DNA of 64,000 bases from positions 56,293,949 through 56,357,948 of the forward strand of contig CP136065.1 in assembly GCA_032622095.1 (NCBI GenBank), given 5' to 3'. The position numbers were made by a program, and so were the translations under genes. The notes beneath the pieces were generated by a model, which worked only from the letters and a program-made list of their open reading frames with translations, searched no databases and had not been told where the DNA came from. The stretch is from Siphonodentalium dalli. Its lineage: Eukaryota; Mollusca; Scaphopoda; Gadilida; Siphonodentaliidae. Below are positions 46,900-61,800 of this stretch, one piece after another; positions within the stretch are counted from its first letter, which is position 1, and every line of letters begins with the position of its first letter.

Positions 46900-49800
46900 A
46901 TGTCACAGACTAATATTCCCCATATTATGAACCTTGGTAACAGCATAATTGGAGTGACCATGCTGGCTCTTCCATTCTGTTTCCAAAAGGTTTGTCATAA
47001 TTATAAATTTTTGTATCACACATGTATGATATAGAGGATCTCGAACGAAGATCTTGTATATCACATGAAAAAAACTAGAGCTTTATACCTTTTTAACAAA
47101 TCAACATCTTTAAAAGAAGCTGAAAAATTCATGTAGAATGCATACATGCATGGCAGCTGAGACACTTTACAACTGTATTTGCTGGATCTGCCTTTGATGA
47201 AACATATAGTCCCCCAATTTGCCTCTTTGTTTTTTGTGCCAATTTTCGCTAGTGCAAACAAGTCAGACAATAATTGTACTTTAATGACCAAAGCAATCAT
47301 TTTGCAATGTCTGGTATTGGTGGCAAGAGCGGCTTTTCTAAATAGTATTAATCCAATGGTAATGTACTTGGCACAGTGCCAAGTATCCCGGGAAGCACGC
47401 TGCAATTAGCCACTAGTGACAGATAAGAAAATATCTAAAGGATTTTTCAATGATATTATAGGGGTTTCATGTGATATATGATTTTCTTGTTGATTTGGCT
47501 CAGGTTATTCATTATTTAGTCAATGGCAAGAGCCAAATAAGAGCCCTATTGGGCCGAATAACAGCTCCATTGGGCCAAATAACACCCCCATTCCCAATGG
47601 GAAATAATCTGTTTTTAATGACCCTAAAGTATCCAATTCACAGAAACTGTCTTGGTTTTTTAACATAAGATAGGACTTATAAGAAATGGGAATGTTAGGT
47701 AAGCATTAAGCCTTTCTATTTCTACATTGATTCCCACAATGACAACATGCTTTGTCATATTTTCTTTATCACTGACCGAAATTTCAATTATAAGCTTCTG
47801 TGGTGCAAATTTTCCCAATAGAAATGGCCACCAGCCTTTGCCTTTATATCATGCATAATATTTCATCATGGTAGCATTGTCCTGGTATCTAATAACTTTT
47901 CTCATGGGTGTATATACCAGTATATAGATTAATTATGGAGTAGAAGGGTCAAATGTCTCACACATGTACAGGAGGTGTATATATGGACATCATCACATTT
48001 TTTTTAGTGTAATGTTGTGTATATTTTTTTCAAATAATCGTAGTATTGGTGATTTTTAATAAATTAATCTTGTAATCTATTTTCACAGTGTGGCATATTT
48101 CTGGGTGCTCTGTTGCTGATGTTTACGACATGGATAAACCTTGTGTCTTGTCAGCTCTTAATGAAAGCAGGGATAGCCACAAGAAGACGATCATATGAGT
48201 ACCTCGGTATATATTAACCTTCTCCTTCATTCTTTTCCAAGTTTCCAAAATATCAGTCCATTTAACCCTTTTTTACAAATGGATTCTCCCATTCAGTTAA
48301 AGGTACTCAATCTGATCAGACGGTCCCCATATCATCAAGTTACAACAACAACAACATTTCTTCAAAATAAGCTTTATTTATCAGAATCTATTAATTAGAA
48401 CAAAATAATGCTAACCACTGTCAACATGTTGTTTAACGAAATATGGTTGTATAATCACTTGAGTATCACAAAATTTTGCCATATTACCACTTGATTTTAG
48501 AGATATTCATCTTCATCTGCAATTTTGTCCGAGACCGTCGGTTTTGACAACTTTTTTCCAGGCCACAAATAAGTTTACATCTCGAGAAATATTTTTTTTT
48601 TTAAATCGATGGGTGGGTTCCTTGACTCGAATAAAATATTTGTTTACCTCCGAGGCCAAAAGAAATAGTAATTTGGGAGCGTTAATTCGGATTATGCATC
48701 TTTAACAACTATACATTGAAAAGGTTTATGACTCATCAGAAAATATAGGCAGACGACATACACACGAATAGATAATACAATTTCAGAAGGATTCCTATTC
48801 ATTGGTGAGAAATGGATTTATAATAAGTTAAACATACAGCCACATTCTGAATGAACTACTCGTCTATGAGTATTTAAAGATAGGGTTAAAACAGACTATA
48901 CTTTCAGAATAACGTCTCTGGACAACCCATGCAAATCCCATTTCTGGGAAGTTGATAAGTTGCTTCCCCTTCCCAAAACAAACACAAAACAAGTCTTATC
49001 CAATTATGAATCACATTTCTGATCTGATACTATCCTAGTAAACCATTTTATGAATTTTTATATTTAGTGGTATTTATTGAATCAAAGAAATGGGAACAAT
49101 CAGTAATAAATTAGTTGGATGATAAAGACTTGAAATTGATGTCTTCTAGATTGCAATGAGTAATTATGTTTAAACCCTTTGATGATGGGAGCTGCGCTGG
49201 TGCAACATTAAAGACCCTGTGCCAATGCATTCTGTTATTTATGTGAGTCGACCATAGGTTGCCTCGCATGTATAAGAGAATGCATTGGCCTAACAAATGT
49301 TTATCATGTTTTATCAATTTTTCTTACATTCTTTAACAATTTTTATAATTTTTTCTTACATTCCTTAACAATTTGTATCATTTTTTCTTACATTCTTTAA
49401 CAATTTTTATCATTTATTATCATTATTTCTAACATTCTTTAACAATTTTTTATCATTGTTTTCATTTTTTCTTACATTAGTTAACAATTATAAAAAATAA
49501 TATCAAATCTGTTAGGCCAATGTATTCTCTTATATATGCGAGGTGACCTATGGTCGACTCACATATATAAGAGAATGCATTGGCACATGGTTTTCACAAA
49601 AATCAGAAAGCTCCTGTCATGAAAGGGATGATCATTAGTTTTATGCTGCTAGAGTGGATAAAGGTCAACACTTCATTGATTTTCGACTTATACTATGGAG
49701 TGACATTTTAACGTTCATGTATCTTGTTTTTCACATATATCTTGTTGTATACATATATCTTGTTTTCTTTTTAATACAGCCTTCCACACATTTGGTTCAG

Positions 49801-52800
49801 CTGGAAAACTAGCAGTTGAGATTGGGTAAGGGCATTTTACTAGTTTAGAAATTTCTATATTTAACCTGCATTTAGTTAAAAAAATTTAGGATGGTGTATC
49901 TCATCCCTGAACGTTATCTATTGATTCAAGTGTATAAAACAATTTAACTCAAAATTTTGCATTTTTGGGGTCTGATAATCTTTGTAAAATAGAGTATTAA
50001 AGGTACGGTTGGATTTGGCGGTGGGTATCCTATGAAAATATTTCCACCCGTCAAAAACCGCCACAAACAGAAAGAACAACAAAATGTAGACAGACTTTGT
50101 CCGTATACAAATAAGAAATATCGCATAAACAGTATGTTATTGTCATATTTGTGACCATTGTTATGTAAACAAAAGCATAAAAAGTAACTTTTCTGGTGTT
50201 TGTTTATATTATGATGGTAAACATAAAGAGCGTTATTTGTTGGTGAATTCCTGATATGGAACGAATAAAGAGCGTTTATGCCATTTGTGTGTGATTAGCC
50301 AGCAGCATTGTGTTGTCTTCTGTAACACAATCAGGCTCTTGCTTAGGTAAAATATAGTCAATCTGTATAACATGCTGTTTACTCGATGGTTATGGTATAT
50401 ATGAACGAAACTGTATGCGTTTTAATGTTTTTCTGTTTATGGTGATTGGAAAAAATATGAATATTTTCGACAACTAAGGCCTCACGTGCCTTTAAATTAA
50501 AACAAAATAGGTTTTTATCTAATTCGGATTTATTCCTTGCTCAATTTAAAATTATTTTTTTATAACAAATATTAAATATTTTTGAAAAGCAACCACCCCT
50601 GGAAAACTTGGAACAGATGTCAACCAATTCCATTCATATTAGGTATATGGATCTTTAACAACAATATCTTGATTAGGTTAAAAAACCAGGTTATTTCAAT
50701 TTTTTGTTATCTGAGTTATGGCCCTTAGTTCTGAGTCATGGTTCTTTACTTCATCCATTCATCCATTTCGGTCGAACATATTCACTCTTATGGGCAAAAA
50801 AACTTGACAAGAGCCATCTTTGATGCTCAACCCTTGTTTTTAGCTCAACTTACTTTTGTAAGTTTGAGCTATTGCCATGGCTTGGCATCCGTCGTCCGTG
50901 TGTGCGTGTGTCCGTCAACAATTTCCTTTGGCGCGGGCTACAGGTCGTACCTTTGGTCTGATCTTTATGAAATTTTGCATGAATGTTGACATTGACATGT
51001 AGATGGGAATGAGTCATTTTGGGGTCGTTCGGCCAAAAAACATGGCCGTCAGCAGCCATCTTGGATTTTACTCTTTGCATGACTAAATCATTTGGCGCAG
51101 GCTACAGGTCGTAGTTTTGATCGGAACTTCATGAAATTTGTCATGGATGTTAACAATGACATGTAGATGGGAACGAGTGATTTCGGGGTTTTTCGCCCAA
51201 AAAACATTGCCGCCAGCAGCCATCTTGGATTTTACTCTTTGCATGACTAAATCCTTTGGCGCGGGCTACAGGTCGTACCTTTGGTCTGATCTTTATGAAA
51301 TTTGTCATGAATGTTGACATTCACATGTAGATGGGAACGAGTCATTTTGGGGTCATTCGGCCGAAAAACATGGCCGCTGGTGGCCATTTTGGATTTCAAA
51401 ATTCAATCCATTGGCGCGGGCTACAGGTCGTACTGTTCGTCTGATCATTATGAAATTTGTCATGGATGTTAATATTGACATGTAGATGGGAACGAGTCAT
51501 TTTGGGGTCATTCGGCCAAAAAACATGGCCGCTGGCAGCCATCTTGGATTTTACTCTTTGCATGACTAAATCCTTTGGAGCAGGCTACAGGTCGTAGTTT
51601 TGATCAGAACTTCATGAAATTTGTCATGGATGTTAACAATGACATGTAGATGGGAACGAGTGATTTTGGGGTTGTTCGGCCAAAAAACATGGCCGCCAGC
51701 AGCCATCATGGATTTTACTCTTTGCATGACTAAATCCTTTGGCGCGGGCTACAGGTCGTACCTATGGTCTGATATTTATGAATTTTGTCATGAATGTTGA
51801 CATTGACATGTAGATGGGAACGAGTCATTTTGGGGTCATTCAGCAAAAAACATGGCCGCTGGTGGCCATTTTGGATTTCAAAATTCAATCCATTGGCGCG
51901 GGCTACAGGTCGTGCTGTTCGTCTGATCATCATGAAATTTGTCTTGGATGTTAATATTGACATGTAGATGGGAACGAGTGATTTTGAGGTCGTTCAGCCA
52001 AAAAACATGGCCGCCAGCAGCCATCTTGGAGTTTACTCTTTGCATGACTAAATTCTTTGGCGCGGGCTACAGGTTGTAGCTTTGGTCAGAACTTCATGAA
52101 ATTTGTCATGGATGTTAACAATGACATGTAGATGGGAACGAGTGATTTTGGGGTCATTCGGCCTCAAAACATGGCCGCCAGCAGCCATCTTGGATTTTAC
52201 TCTTTGCATGACTAAATCCTTTGGCGCGGTTACAGGTTGTACCTTTGGTCTGACCTTTAACCTTTATGAAATTTGTCAAGAATATTGATATTGACATGTA
52301 TATGGGAACGAGTCATTTTGGGGGTCATACGGCCAAAAAACATGGCCGCTGGCAGCCATCTTGGATTTTACTCTTTGCATGACTAAATCCTTTGGCACAG
52401 GCTACAGGTCGTAGTTTTGATCAGAACTTCATGAAATTTGTCATGGATGTTAACAATGACATGTAGATGGGAACGAGTGATTTTGGGGTTGTTCGGCCAA
52501 AAAAAATGGCCGCCAGCAGCCATCATGGATTTTACTCTTTGCATGACTAAATCCTTTGGCGCGGGCTACAGGTCGTACCTATGGTCTGATCTTTATGAAT
52601 TTTGTCATGAATGTTGACATTGACATGTAGATGGGAACGAGTCATTTTGGGGTCATTCGGCCATAAAACATGGCCGCTGGTGGCCATTTTGGATTTCAAA
52701 ATTCAATCCATTGGCACGGGCTACAGGTCGTGCTGTTCGTCTGATCATCATGAAATTTGTCATGGATGTTAATATTGACATGTAGATGGGAACGAGTGAT

Positions 52801-55800
52801 TTTGGGGTCGTTCAGCCAAAAAACATGGCCGCCAGCAGCCATCTTGGATTTTACTCTTTGCATGACTAAATTCTTTGGCGCGGGCTACAAGTTGTAGCTT
52901 TGGTCAGAACTTCAATGAAATTTGTCATGGATGTTAACAATGACATGTAGATGGGAACGAGTGATTTTGGGGTCGTTCGGCCAAAAAACATGGCCACCAG
53001 CAGCCATCTTGGATTTTACTCTTTCAATGACTAAATCCTTTGGCGCGGGTTACAGGTCGTACCTTTGGTCTGACCTTTATGAAATTTGTCATGAATATTG
53101 ATATTGACATGTATATGGGAACGAGTCATTTTGGGGTCATACGGCCAAAAAACATGGCCGCTGGCAGCCATCTTGGATTTCAAAATTCAATCCATTGGCA
53201 CGGGCTACAGGTCGTACTGTTTGTCTGATCATCATGATATTTATCATGGATGATAATATTAACATGTAGATGGGAACGAGTCATTTTGGGGTCGTTTGGC
53301 TAAAAACATGTCCGCCAGCAGCCATATTGGATTTTACTCTTTGCATGAATAAATCCTTTGGTGCGGGCTACAGGTCGTAGCTTTGGTCAGAACTTCAAGA
53401 AATTTGTCATGTATGTTAACAATGACATGTAGGTGGGAAACGAGTCATTTTGGGGTCGTTCAGCCGAAAAACATGGCGGCCAGCAGCCATCTTGGATTTT
53501 ACTCTTTGCATGACTAAATCCATTAGCACAGGCTACAGGTCATACCTTTGATCAGATCATTATGAGATTTGTAAAGGCTGTAGATGGGAACAAGTCATTT
53601 TGGAATTTACTCTTTGCATCAATAAATCCTTTGTCACACCATAATCACCACATCCCTGATCCGATCATTATGAAACCTGTTATGAATGTTGATATTGACA
53701 TGAACATCTAGTCTTACTTAGACATTTCAATTAGCACTTTTCCTATTCCTCCATTTACTGTCGACCATTAAATTATTCCCCTACCTAAGTTGAGCTACAG
53801 TGTCATTGACACTTTCATTATTTTTCAGGATGATAGGTTTACAGCTTGGCACTCTTATTGCTCAGACTGTTATCATTGGGGATCTCGGCCCAGCTATAAT
53901 TTCAAAACTTTTTGGGATTGAGGTATGTAACACAACCCATACTGCAGGCACTATGTTTAGTTTTAGATATTAAACTTCGTTATGTTTATACCTCCATGAC
54001 CAAAGGAAATGGTGGGTATACTGGATTATATGTGTCCGGTCCATCCATTCGTCTGTACAAGCAGATATCTCAACCACAGGTTTTCCTATCTCAATAAAAT
54101 TTGGTATGAATGTTCACCATAATGACAACTTCCAACATTTAATTGATTTGTTTGCATTTATCATTCTAGGATTATTTCTATTTGATTAGGCCAAATAAAA
54201 AAATATTATTTGAGTCCCAGACACTGCCGCATTGACTTTTTCAGGCCGTGTTCGTTAAATTTATTGGGGGTGACATGACCGAAAGCTAAACATCATGAAA
54301 ATAGGAAATATGACCACATAGAATCGCATCAATCTCCTCATAACTATCATTTTTCGCGTATCGGGAATTGAGAAACATTTCATGAAAATTAGATCCAAAA
54401 TGTATTGGTTGGTTAACATTCCCGTGTTATTTCAAAATGTGGTGTATGTTCTGAAACGGAACAAACACAGAACCAACACGTGCTCATGTGTTGATTTGTA
54501 CACTCCCAACGGGGCTAAAGTATACCTGTAGTATAGAATCATAACTTCTGATGATATGTGACATTGTTTACAGAATTAGGTGATGTTTGGTTGTCTTCTA
54601 TCGGTTCCTTCCAGTAGGAATCTAGATTTATTGAACCACCTTTTTCATATGAATTCCATGATATTGCGATATCCATTTACCGGATGCAATCGATTTGAGT
54701 GTAAAAAATCATTCGCATGCAAGCCTTGAAATAGGGTGTCTGTCATTTGCAGAATGAGGTCCCCAGAGGGTGAATTTAGTGATGCTACCCCCGCATAGTG
54801 GGCTAGCATCACCAAATTCACCCTCTGGGAACCTCATTCTGCTGAGGTGTAAGCAGAATGAGGTCCCCAGAGGGTGAATTTGGTGATGCTAGCCCACTAT
54901 GCGGGGTAGCATCACTAAATTCTCCCTCTGGGGACCTCATTCTGCAAATGACAGACACCCTATTTCAAGGCTTGTTCGCATGGCATGTGCTGGTATCATG
55001 TTGCTGTCCATGTGTTCCGATACTAGATGGACTGAAACTACAATGGCAGAACCATTTTGCCTTGGTTTATTTGAATATTTAATAAACTGGATTGAGAACA
55101 CAAAATAGTGCTCTTGTATGTTAAACTTGGCACGCGGTGCTGTAATTATATAATCACATTCCTGGTCAATTGGAAATAAAAATTAAAAATAAAGTCCTCC
55201 CTCCCTCATTGATTCTGAAAAAAAATTGTCTGAGACTCAAATAACCTTTTTTGGCCTTATATTGAAATGTTGATATTTTGTCTCTTCACATTAATATCTC
55301 AACCATGGGTCATCAGATCTCAATGGAATTGGGTGGCAATATTCAATACAAGGAAAACATTGAAAAACTAAGGATTCATTGATTGGATCGAAAATGGTCA
55401 CAATCCTGTGATTTCTACTTGCCCACCCTGGGCCATATGCCATATGGGGGTATGAACCAGGTGACATGAGTTCAGGATTTATCGTTTCGCATTGGCCTGT
55501 TTTTGTCAGTACATTTTTCTGCTAAATATTACTAGATGATTACAACTACATGTACTTTCAACAGAAAATTGTTGTCTAATAAGACCCATCATTCAGCCAA
55601 ATGGGTGTCCCCCAAGTGAAAACCAAGGAATTCTGACTGAACTGGTTTAGGGTTGAAATTAGGCAGAGGCAGACTGGGCCGAAAAACCGGCCCGGGAAAT
55701 TAATATAATACCGGCCCATCTGTTTGGGGGGCGTCCACAGTCCACCTTGGGAAATTCCTACTGCACACCCCCCCCCCCCCTTGAATCAGATGCAGACCAA

Positions 55801-58800
55801 ATACATGTTTTTTGCATAATTCCATTTGCACCTCTGGTATAATATCCTATACATTCATAAACCATGGTTCTATATATTCCCGGTATGAGACCATTCAGAT
55901 ATTTTTACCTGAAAAATTGCATAAATTCTAACATCTAGCGGTCTAACTCCAGACAAATGCACACGGCTACGGACAAGAGACCAGGACACACCGCGGGGTG
56001 AAAACAATTTGAAAACTATACAAGAAAATCGCGAATCCTAGCATCTGGACTGGCATCAACTGAAGCATTCCTATTTTCTTGTAAATTTCAATTGGGGGAG
56101 GGTCCGGGAGGGGTGCGTCAGAATTTTTTGGGGATTTACAGCTGGGAGTTACCGTTAAAATCTCGAGATTAATGGGGTCTTTACGTGGTGTTATATGATG
56201 CCGACAAGTTCATTTAATGTCAAAATTACGATTAGCCAATTCGGCTGGTTAAACAACACATGTGGCGGCCCACGTCCGGAATTTTCCCGGTCTCCCGATC
56301 GGCCATGCAGTCCGACTCTGCCCTCATGAATTTATGTGAGAAGAGTACCATCTTATTGGATACACGGCTGGTTAAACAACACATGTGGCGGCCCACGTCG
56401 GTTTCATTTGCGGCACAACCACATATACCCCCCCCCCCCCCCCCCCCCCCAAAACCGTAAAAAAAAAAACCCTCGGATTCTCGCTTGATAGAAAATCACG
56501 TGGAATCATAATTTTTCCGGCCTCCGGCCCATCGGGAAATTTCCCGGTCTCCCGATCGGCCAGTCCGCCTCTGAAATTAGGGATTCTGGCATTCATAACA
56601 TTACTTTCCATAATAATAAAAATGAAAGCATAAATATTTATTTTACATTGTTACTTTCTTAATTCATGGCAATGACAATATAATTGTTTTCAAAATATAA
56701 AGAGCAGGTTGAATTTGGTGAATTTTTGTTTAATTGTTTGCTTGCTAAAAATAAAACAATTTCTGAAAAAGTGAAACGACTTTAAGGGGTACTGTACACT
56801 AAATCCGGCCATTTATGGGACAATCTCCTTTTATAATCAACAGAATATATGCAACAAATAAATGATTTTGAGCCGTGGATTAGTGCAAAAAACACTCATT
56901 TGTTCTATGAACGATTCTAACAACATTGTATTTATAATGAAATTGAGTTTATGACTCCAGTCATAAATTCATTTGCATTATAATTACCATGTTGTTTGCA
57001 TCGTTCATAGAGCACATGAGTGTATTTTGCGCTAATCCATGGCTCAAATTAATTCATTTGTTGTATATATATTCTGTTGAGTATAAAAGGAGATGGTCCC
57101 ATAAATTGATGGATCTAGTATACAGTACCCCTTAATAATTAAAATAAAAATCCATCTTATGCATCATAGAAGTCTAATATTCATCAGGTATAGCCTGTGT
57201 CAATGTTATTGTGTTCACAGTTTTTCTTCTCATTACAGAATTCATCTAACCTTCGGACAGGTCTCATCGTCACACTCTGTATTTGTGTTGGACTTCCTCT
57301 TGGAATGATGAAAAACTTGCGTGCTTTGAGTCGTGCCAGTGCATTCTGTGTCTGCATCTACTTCTTCTTTGTCAGTATGGTAAGCAGACCCATAACCCAA
57401 ATAATTATTTTCAGGAGATTATCAATATATTCCAGGAGATTGAGGTTATCCGTGAGATTTTTTAAATCAAAAGCCTTGTGCATTTTCCACAAACAAACGA
57501 TAAAAATAAGGAAAAAATTATTTTTAAACCATTTAAAAATTAACAAGGTTGATAAAAGCTGTTCCTATAAAGTGTCCTTCACCAACAAGGGAAACATCAA
57601 TTGTTTTATTGTTTTATTGTATAATTTATAGCAAACATGACCATGTGCTTTATAACAGTGTAACTACTTTCGGTTTATGTTATCTCGCAAGCTTAAAATG
57701 TCACATTGAAAAGTGTAACCCTGAAATGGATTACAAAATTTTAAAAATCAAAACCTTTGCATCATTCTGAATTTATGAAGCCAATAAAACTTGAAGTGAT
57801 TTCACATTGCATTATCTCTAGAAGGGTCCTAAATTGAGAACATGTGACAAGAATCACCAAGTGTCTCATTTCAATAGAAGGAGGTGATTGTTGTTTTGTT
57901 ATCGCACTCCTGCTTGGAGTACAATATCAGTGTTATCTCCAGATAAATCATACGTGTTAATTGTCACTCTAATCTGGGAAGGGTAACAGGTCTGATTTGT
58001 AAGGTACTATTGCTGGACAATGCTTTAGTAAACTTCAGATTCCGAATTGTGCCATTATAATTGTCAGCACAATGCTGTGCAAGTGTGATGGGAGACAGAA
58101 ATAAAAAAATATACAATATATTTTTGTTAAGTCATCGTTATTGCCCCAGATATATGCTAATGACAATTTTGTAATTAAATGGAATTTTGTCCTTAAATTG
58201 GGAATATTGGTCTGGCCCCCAAGGGCTCCCCATCCCATGACTTAACAACAATATTTCAAACCGTCCTGTCATCAGATGTCGATGAATGGGTCATTTTATA
58301 ATACTGTCAGAAATGATTAAATATCTTAAGAATGTACTATTTGAATTTGGTTGAAATCTTCACCAAATTCTGTGGCATATACTTTTGTTTCTTTCGCTCC
58401 AGCATGCTCTTCTGAAGGTCTTGTTCATTTGGGAATCACACTAACAAGCTTTTTACAGTGACGACTTTGTGATGTTAACAGAAACAGTTCTGTAGAAAAT
58501 AACCAGGCTCTTCGAAATGTGGTGTTGCATATAGCAATGCCCTAAATAATCGACTCCTTAACCACAGCAGAATTATGGGTAATTTTTCAGTGAGATATTT
58601 CCGATGAATGGCAACAAGCCATATTTCCGACTAAATCCTGAAAAATTACCCATAATTCTGCTGTGAATAAGGAGTCGATTATTTAGGACATTACTGTACA
58701 ATGAATATAAGAACAAGGTTTTCATACTTGATTATGGCCTCTATGTTTGCAGTTTGTCATTTCTTTAACCCTTTCTATCGTAATGGATTCTCCAATTCAG

Positions 58801-61800
58801 TTATAAAAGTATACATTGGAATGGTCTATTATTCATTTGGAGGGGTGTTCATGTAATAAAAGCAGATGACAGAGAGAAAAACAACCTATTTATGAATATC
58901 TAAATTTGGTTTAGCTATTCCAGGAAGAAGACCATTCTATTACGTGAGCTTCAGCGAATTCATTTTATTCTGATATTTTCGTCTCTGTCAAAGATAGAAA
59001 ATGGTAGATGGAGCTTCCGCAATAGAATTTTCTATTTAAACTAGCTTTCAGATAAATCATCAAGTACATATACATGTACTTTTTCAGGCATACTGAGAAT
59101 TATTTTAATAAATATTATATCAACTATCAGTTCAATTGAAATTCATTCATTTATACTAAAATATGTGATTTCTGTTCTTCAGTTGATATTTCTATCACTA
59201 CCAAACTTGTGGCAAGGGAAGTGGTTTCAAAGTGTCAACTTTTGGAGATTTGATGGATTCTTCCAGTGTCTTCCTATATTCTCCTTCGCTTTTGGCTGCC
59301 AGACGTAAGTTATAATAACAGATTATACAAATGGAAGTTGGAAAATGAGCTATTTTTTTCACCAAAATAGAATAGTATAAATTTCATATGTATCATCTGG
59401 TGCGGAATCATGTGGTTTCGATGTTGGTGAGTACCATGCGTTCAAAATGTGCAAACGCACACAAACATAATATACAAGGAACTGACACAAAACATAGCAG
59501 TTTGACTGTTACAAGCATATGCTAGTTTATTGTTGAAACAAGTTGATACCTTATTTGTTCGAAATACTTAGTGGTTTTCTATAACATTCTGACCAAATTT
59601 GCCAGTCAGAGGTCAGGGATTTTTTAGGTGTCCTCAGGGTCCGGTATTCGGGTTTATTGAATAATTATCAAAGTTTGTCAGTTATTATAGTAAATACGTC
59701 ACTCGCTTGAGAGGAATTCCCAAAAATGAAAATAGCAGGGCGAGCCAGGTGTTTACCTCCCCGCATTCATTTGAAAGTGGCCGCATCCGACTAGTAAGCC
59801 GAGTATCCATTACTTTCGCGCACGTGATTGTTAGGATTATCTCATTATCAGGGGGACGCACCATGTTCTTCCAGAACACACATTTCCCCTCCCCACATGC
59901 CTTTAAAAGTGGACCCATCGTGGATTAAGCCGTGTATCCATGACGTTTGCGCACGTTTTCATCAGGATTATCTCATTATTAGGGGGGACGCACCACATGC
60001 TTACCGTAATACACATTTTTTACTGTGGCAGTGTTGGGCTCCATTTTGGCACCAGATATTTTCGTTTTAATGATATCAATCAAACACTCAATACTGCCAT
60101 AATCCAACAATTTTATTAGAGGTTTATAAAATATTTGGATCATTGAAAGTGTAATAAAATGTTACTTTATAGTTGGGAAGCTTAGTCTATATTATTAAAA
60201 ATGGACGTAGAATAAAACATCGGGGCCTCATTACGCACTGTCTTTAGGGAATTTCTGTAAAAAAAATTGTTGTTTCCCCGCGAGAATTTAAACATGGCAG
60301 ACACTTTTTGTCCAAAAAAACTAAAATATAATATTGTGGCTCCAGAAGTAAAAGCTTGACGAGTTATGTATAAAATATATACTCACTGTTAATTTTATAA
60401 ACATTTACTGGAAATCCCCCCCTGCACTATTGGGTCTGCACGTTTATTTGGAGCCCCAGAGTAGTACCGTGCTGGTAGCTCAATATGGGAATGATAACAC
60501 GGACACATTGATTTGGTATTCATTATTTTATTTTATTTATTGAATTACAACTAGATACCTATCCATCCTTGGGTGTTTCATTACCGTTTTCCCGTCAAAG
60601 TTTGGTGGATGGCTTGAATCCTTCCCTTGTTATCTGTGAATTTTCAACTTACCTGAGGCTGAGAAATGGACCTCAATGGGCTGGGATTTTACTCCATCTT
60701 TGAGTTACCTGTATTTAAGTCGCGTTATACACCAAAAATTACGGTATTAGTACTATTTACTTGTGTGTAACAGTGATTAATTGAATTTTTCTAAAACATG
60801 GAAAATGCCCAATTTTGGTCTGTAAAGACACATTTTTACCAATTCGAATGGACACGGACCCATTCCCAAAATAGGCAGAAAAATCCCTGGAGGTACGGGG
60901 AATACACCAGTCCATACATCTTGGAGCTTGGTCAGAATGTTAGAATGAACAAATGTGAATTTGGACATAAATGAGGTATCAGCTTGTTTGAAAAATAGTA
61001 TAGCATCTGCTCATAGCTGTCAAAATAATATGTAATATGTCATATCTTAGTTTATTACCTTTTTTCCTCGATTTTGGTCGTGTTTCAGATAGCCTCGGCC
61101 ATTTTGAATGCGTGATACTCATCGACTCGAAACCACGTGATTCCCCACCGTGGCAAATTTCAGCTTGTTTTTATCTGTACTTTCCGGATTTGATTAGCGA
61201 TTCAATTTCAATCTTCTTTGATTTACAGTTTCGTATCATCTCATTCCACTTATATTATTATGGTGCTGACCACCAGAGGATGTTCAGGGCATATAGTCGA
61301 GGGCTCAATCCATCCCTATGAACATGTCACCTTGTGACTTGCATCTGAATTATTGGCTTTCGTTGTCATTTATGTCATGATAGCCCAGCTTGGGGGATGT
61401 ATACCCACATGCTACCTGTTACGTTCATTCATTCTTACCAGATTGTCGGCCCTTGTTGGACTTGAACATTTGTGAATTTTATGTCCGCACATAATATCTC
61501 ATCTTGTAACTTGGGTGTGGATCATCTTATTTAGTTGTGCTTGGATATGGTAATGGCCCCAATCTTATTATTGCAAATATTTTTTTCACTTCTGAGTCAT
61601 ATGGCAAATATGCACTCCAAAATTCACCTAATAATATTTGCTTTTGAATTTTAACTGGCATTGAAATAAGTCGATAATTACCTCAAATATGTTTCTACAA
61701 ACATTATTTGTTCCAACAAGATGCATTGAAGTCATAAAATATTTTCAGGCCCAAGTATTTCTCACGCCATTTGTATTCATTGTTCTGGAATCGGAAGCAG

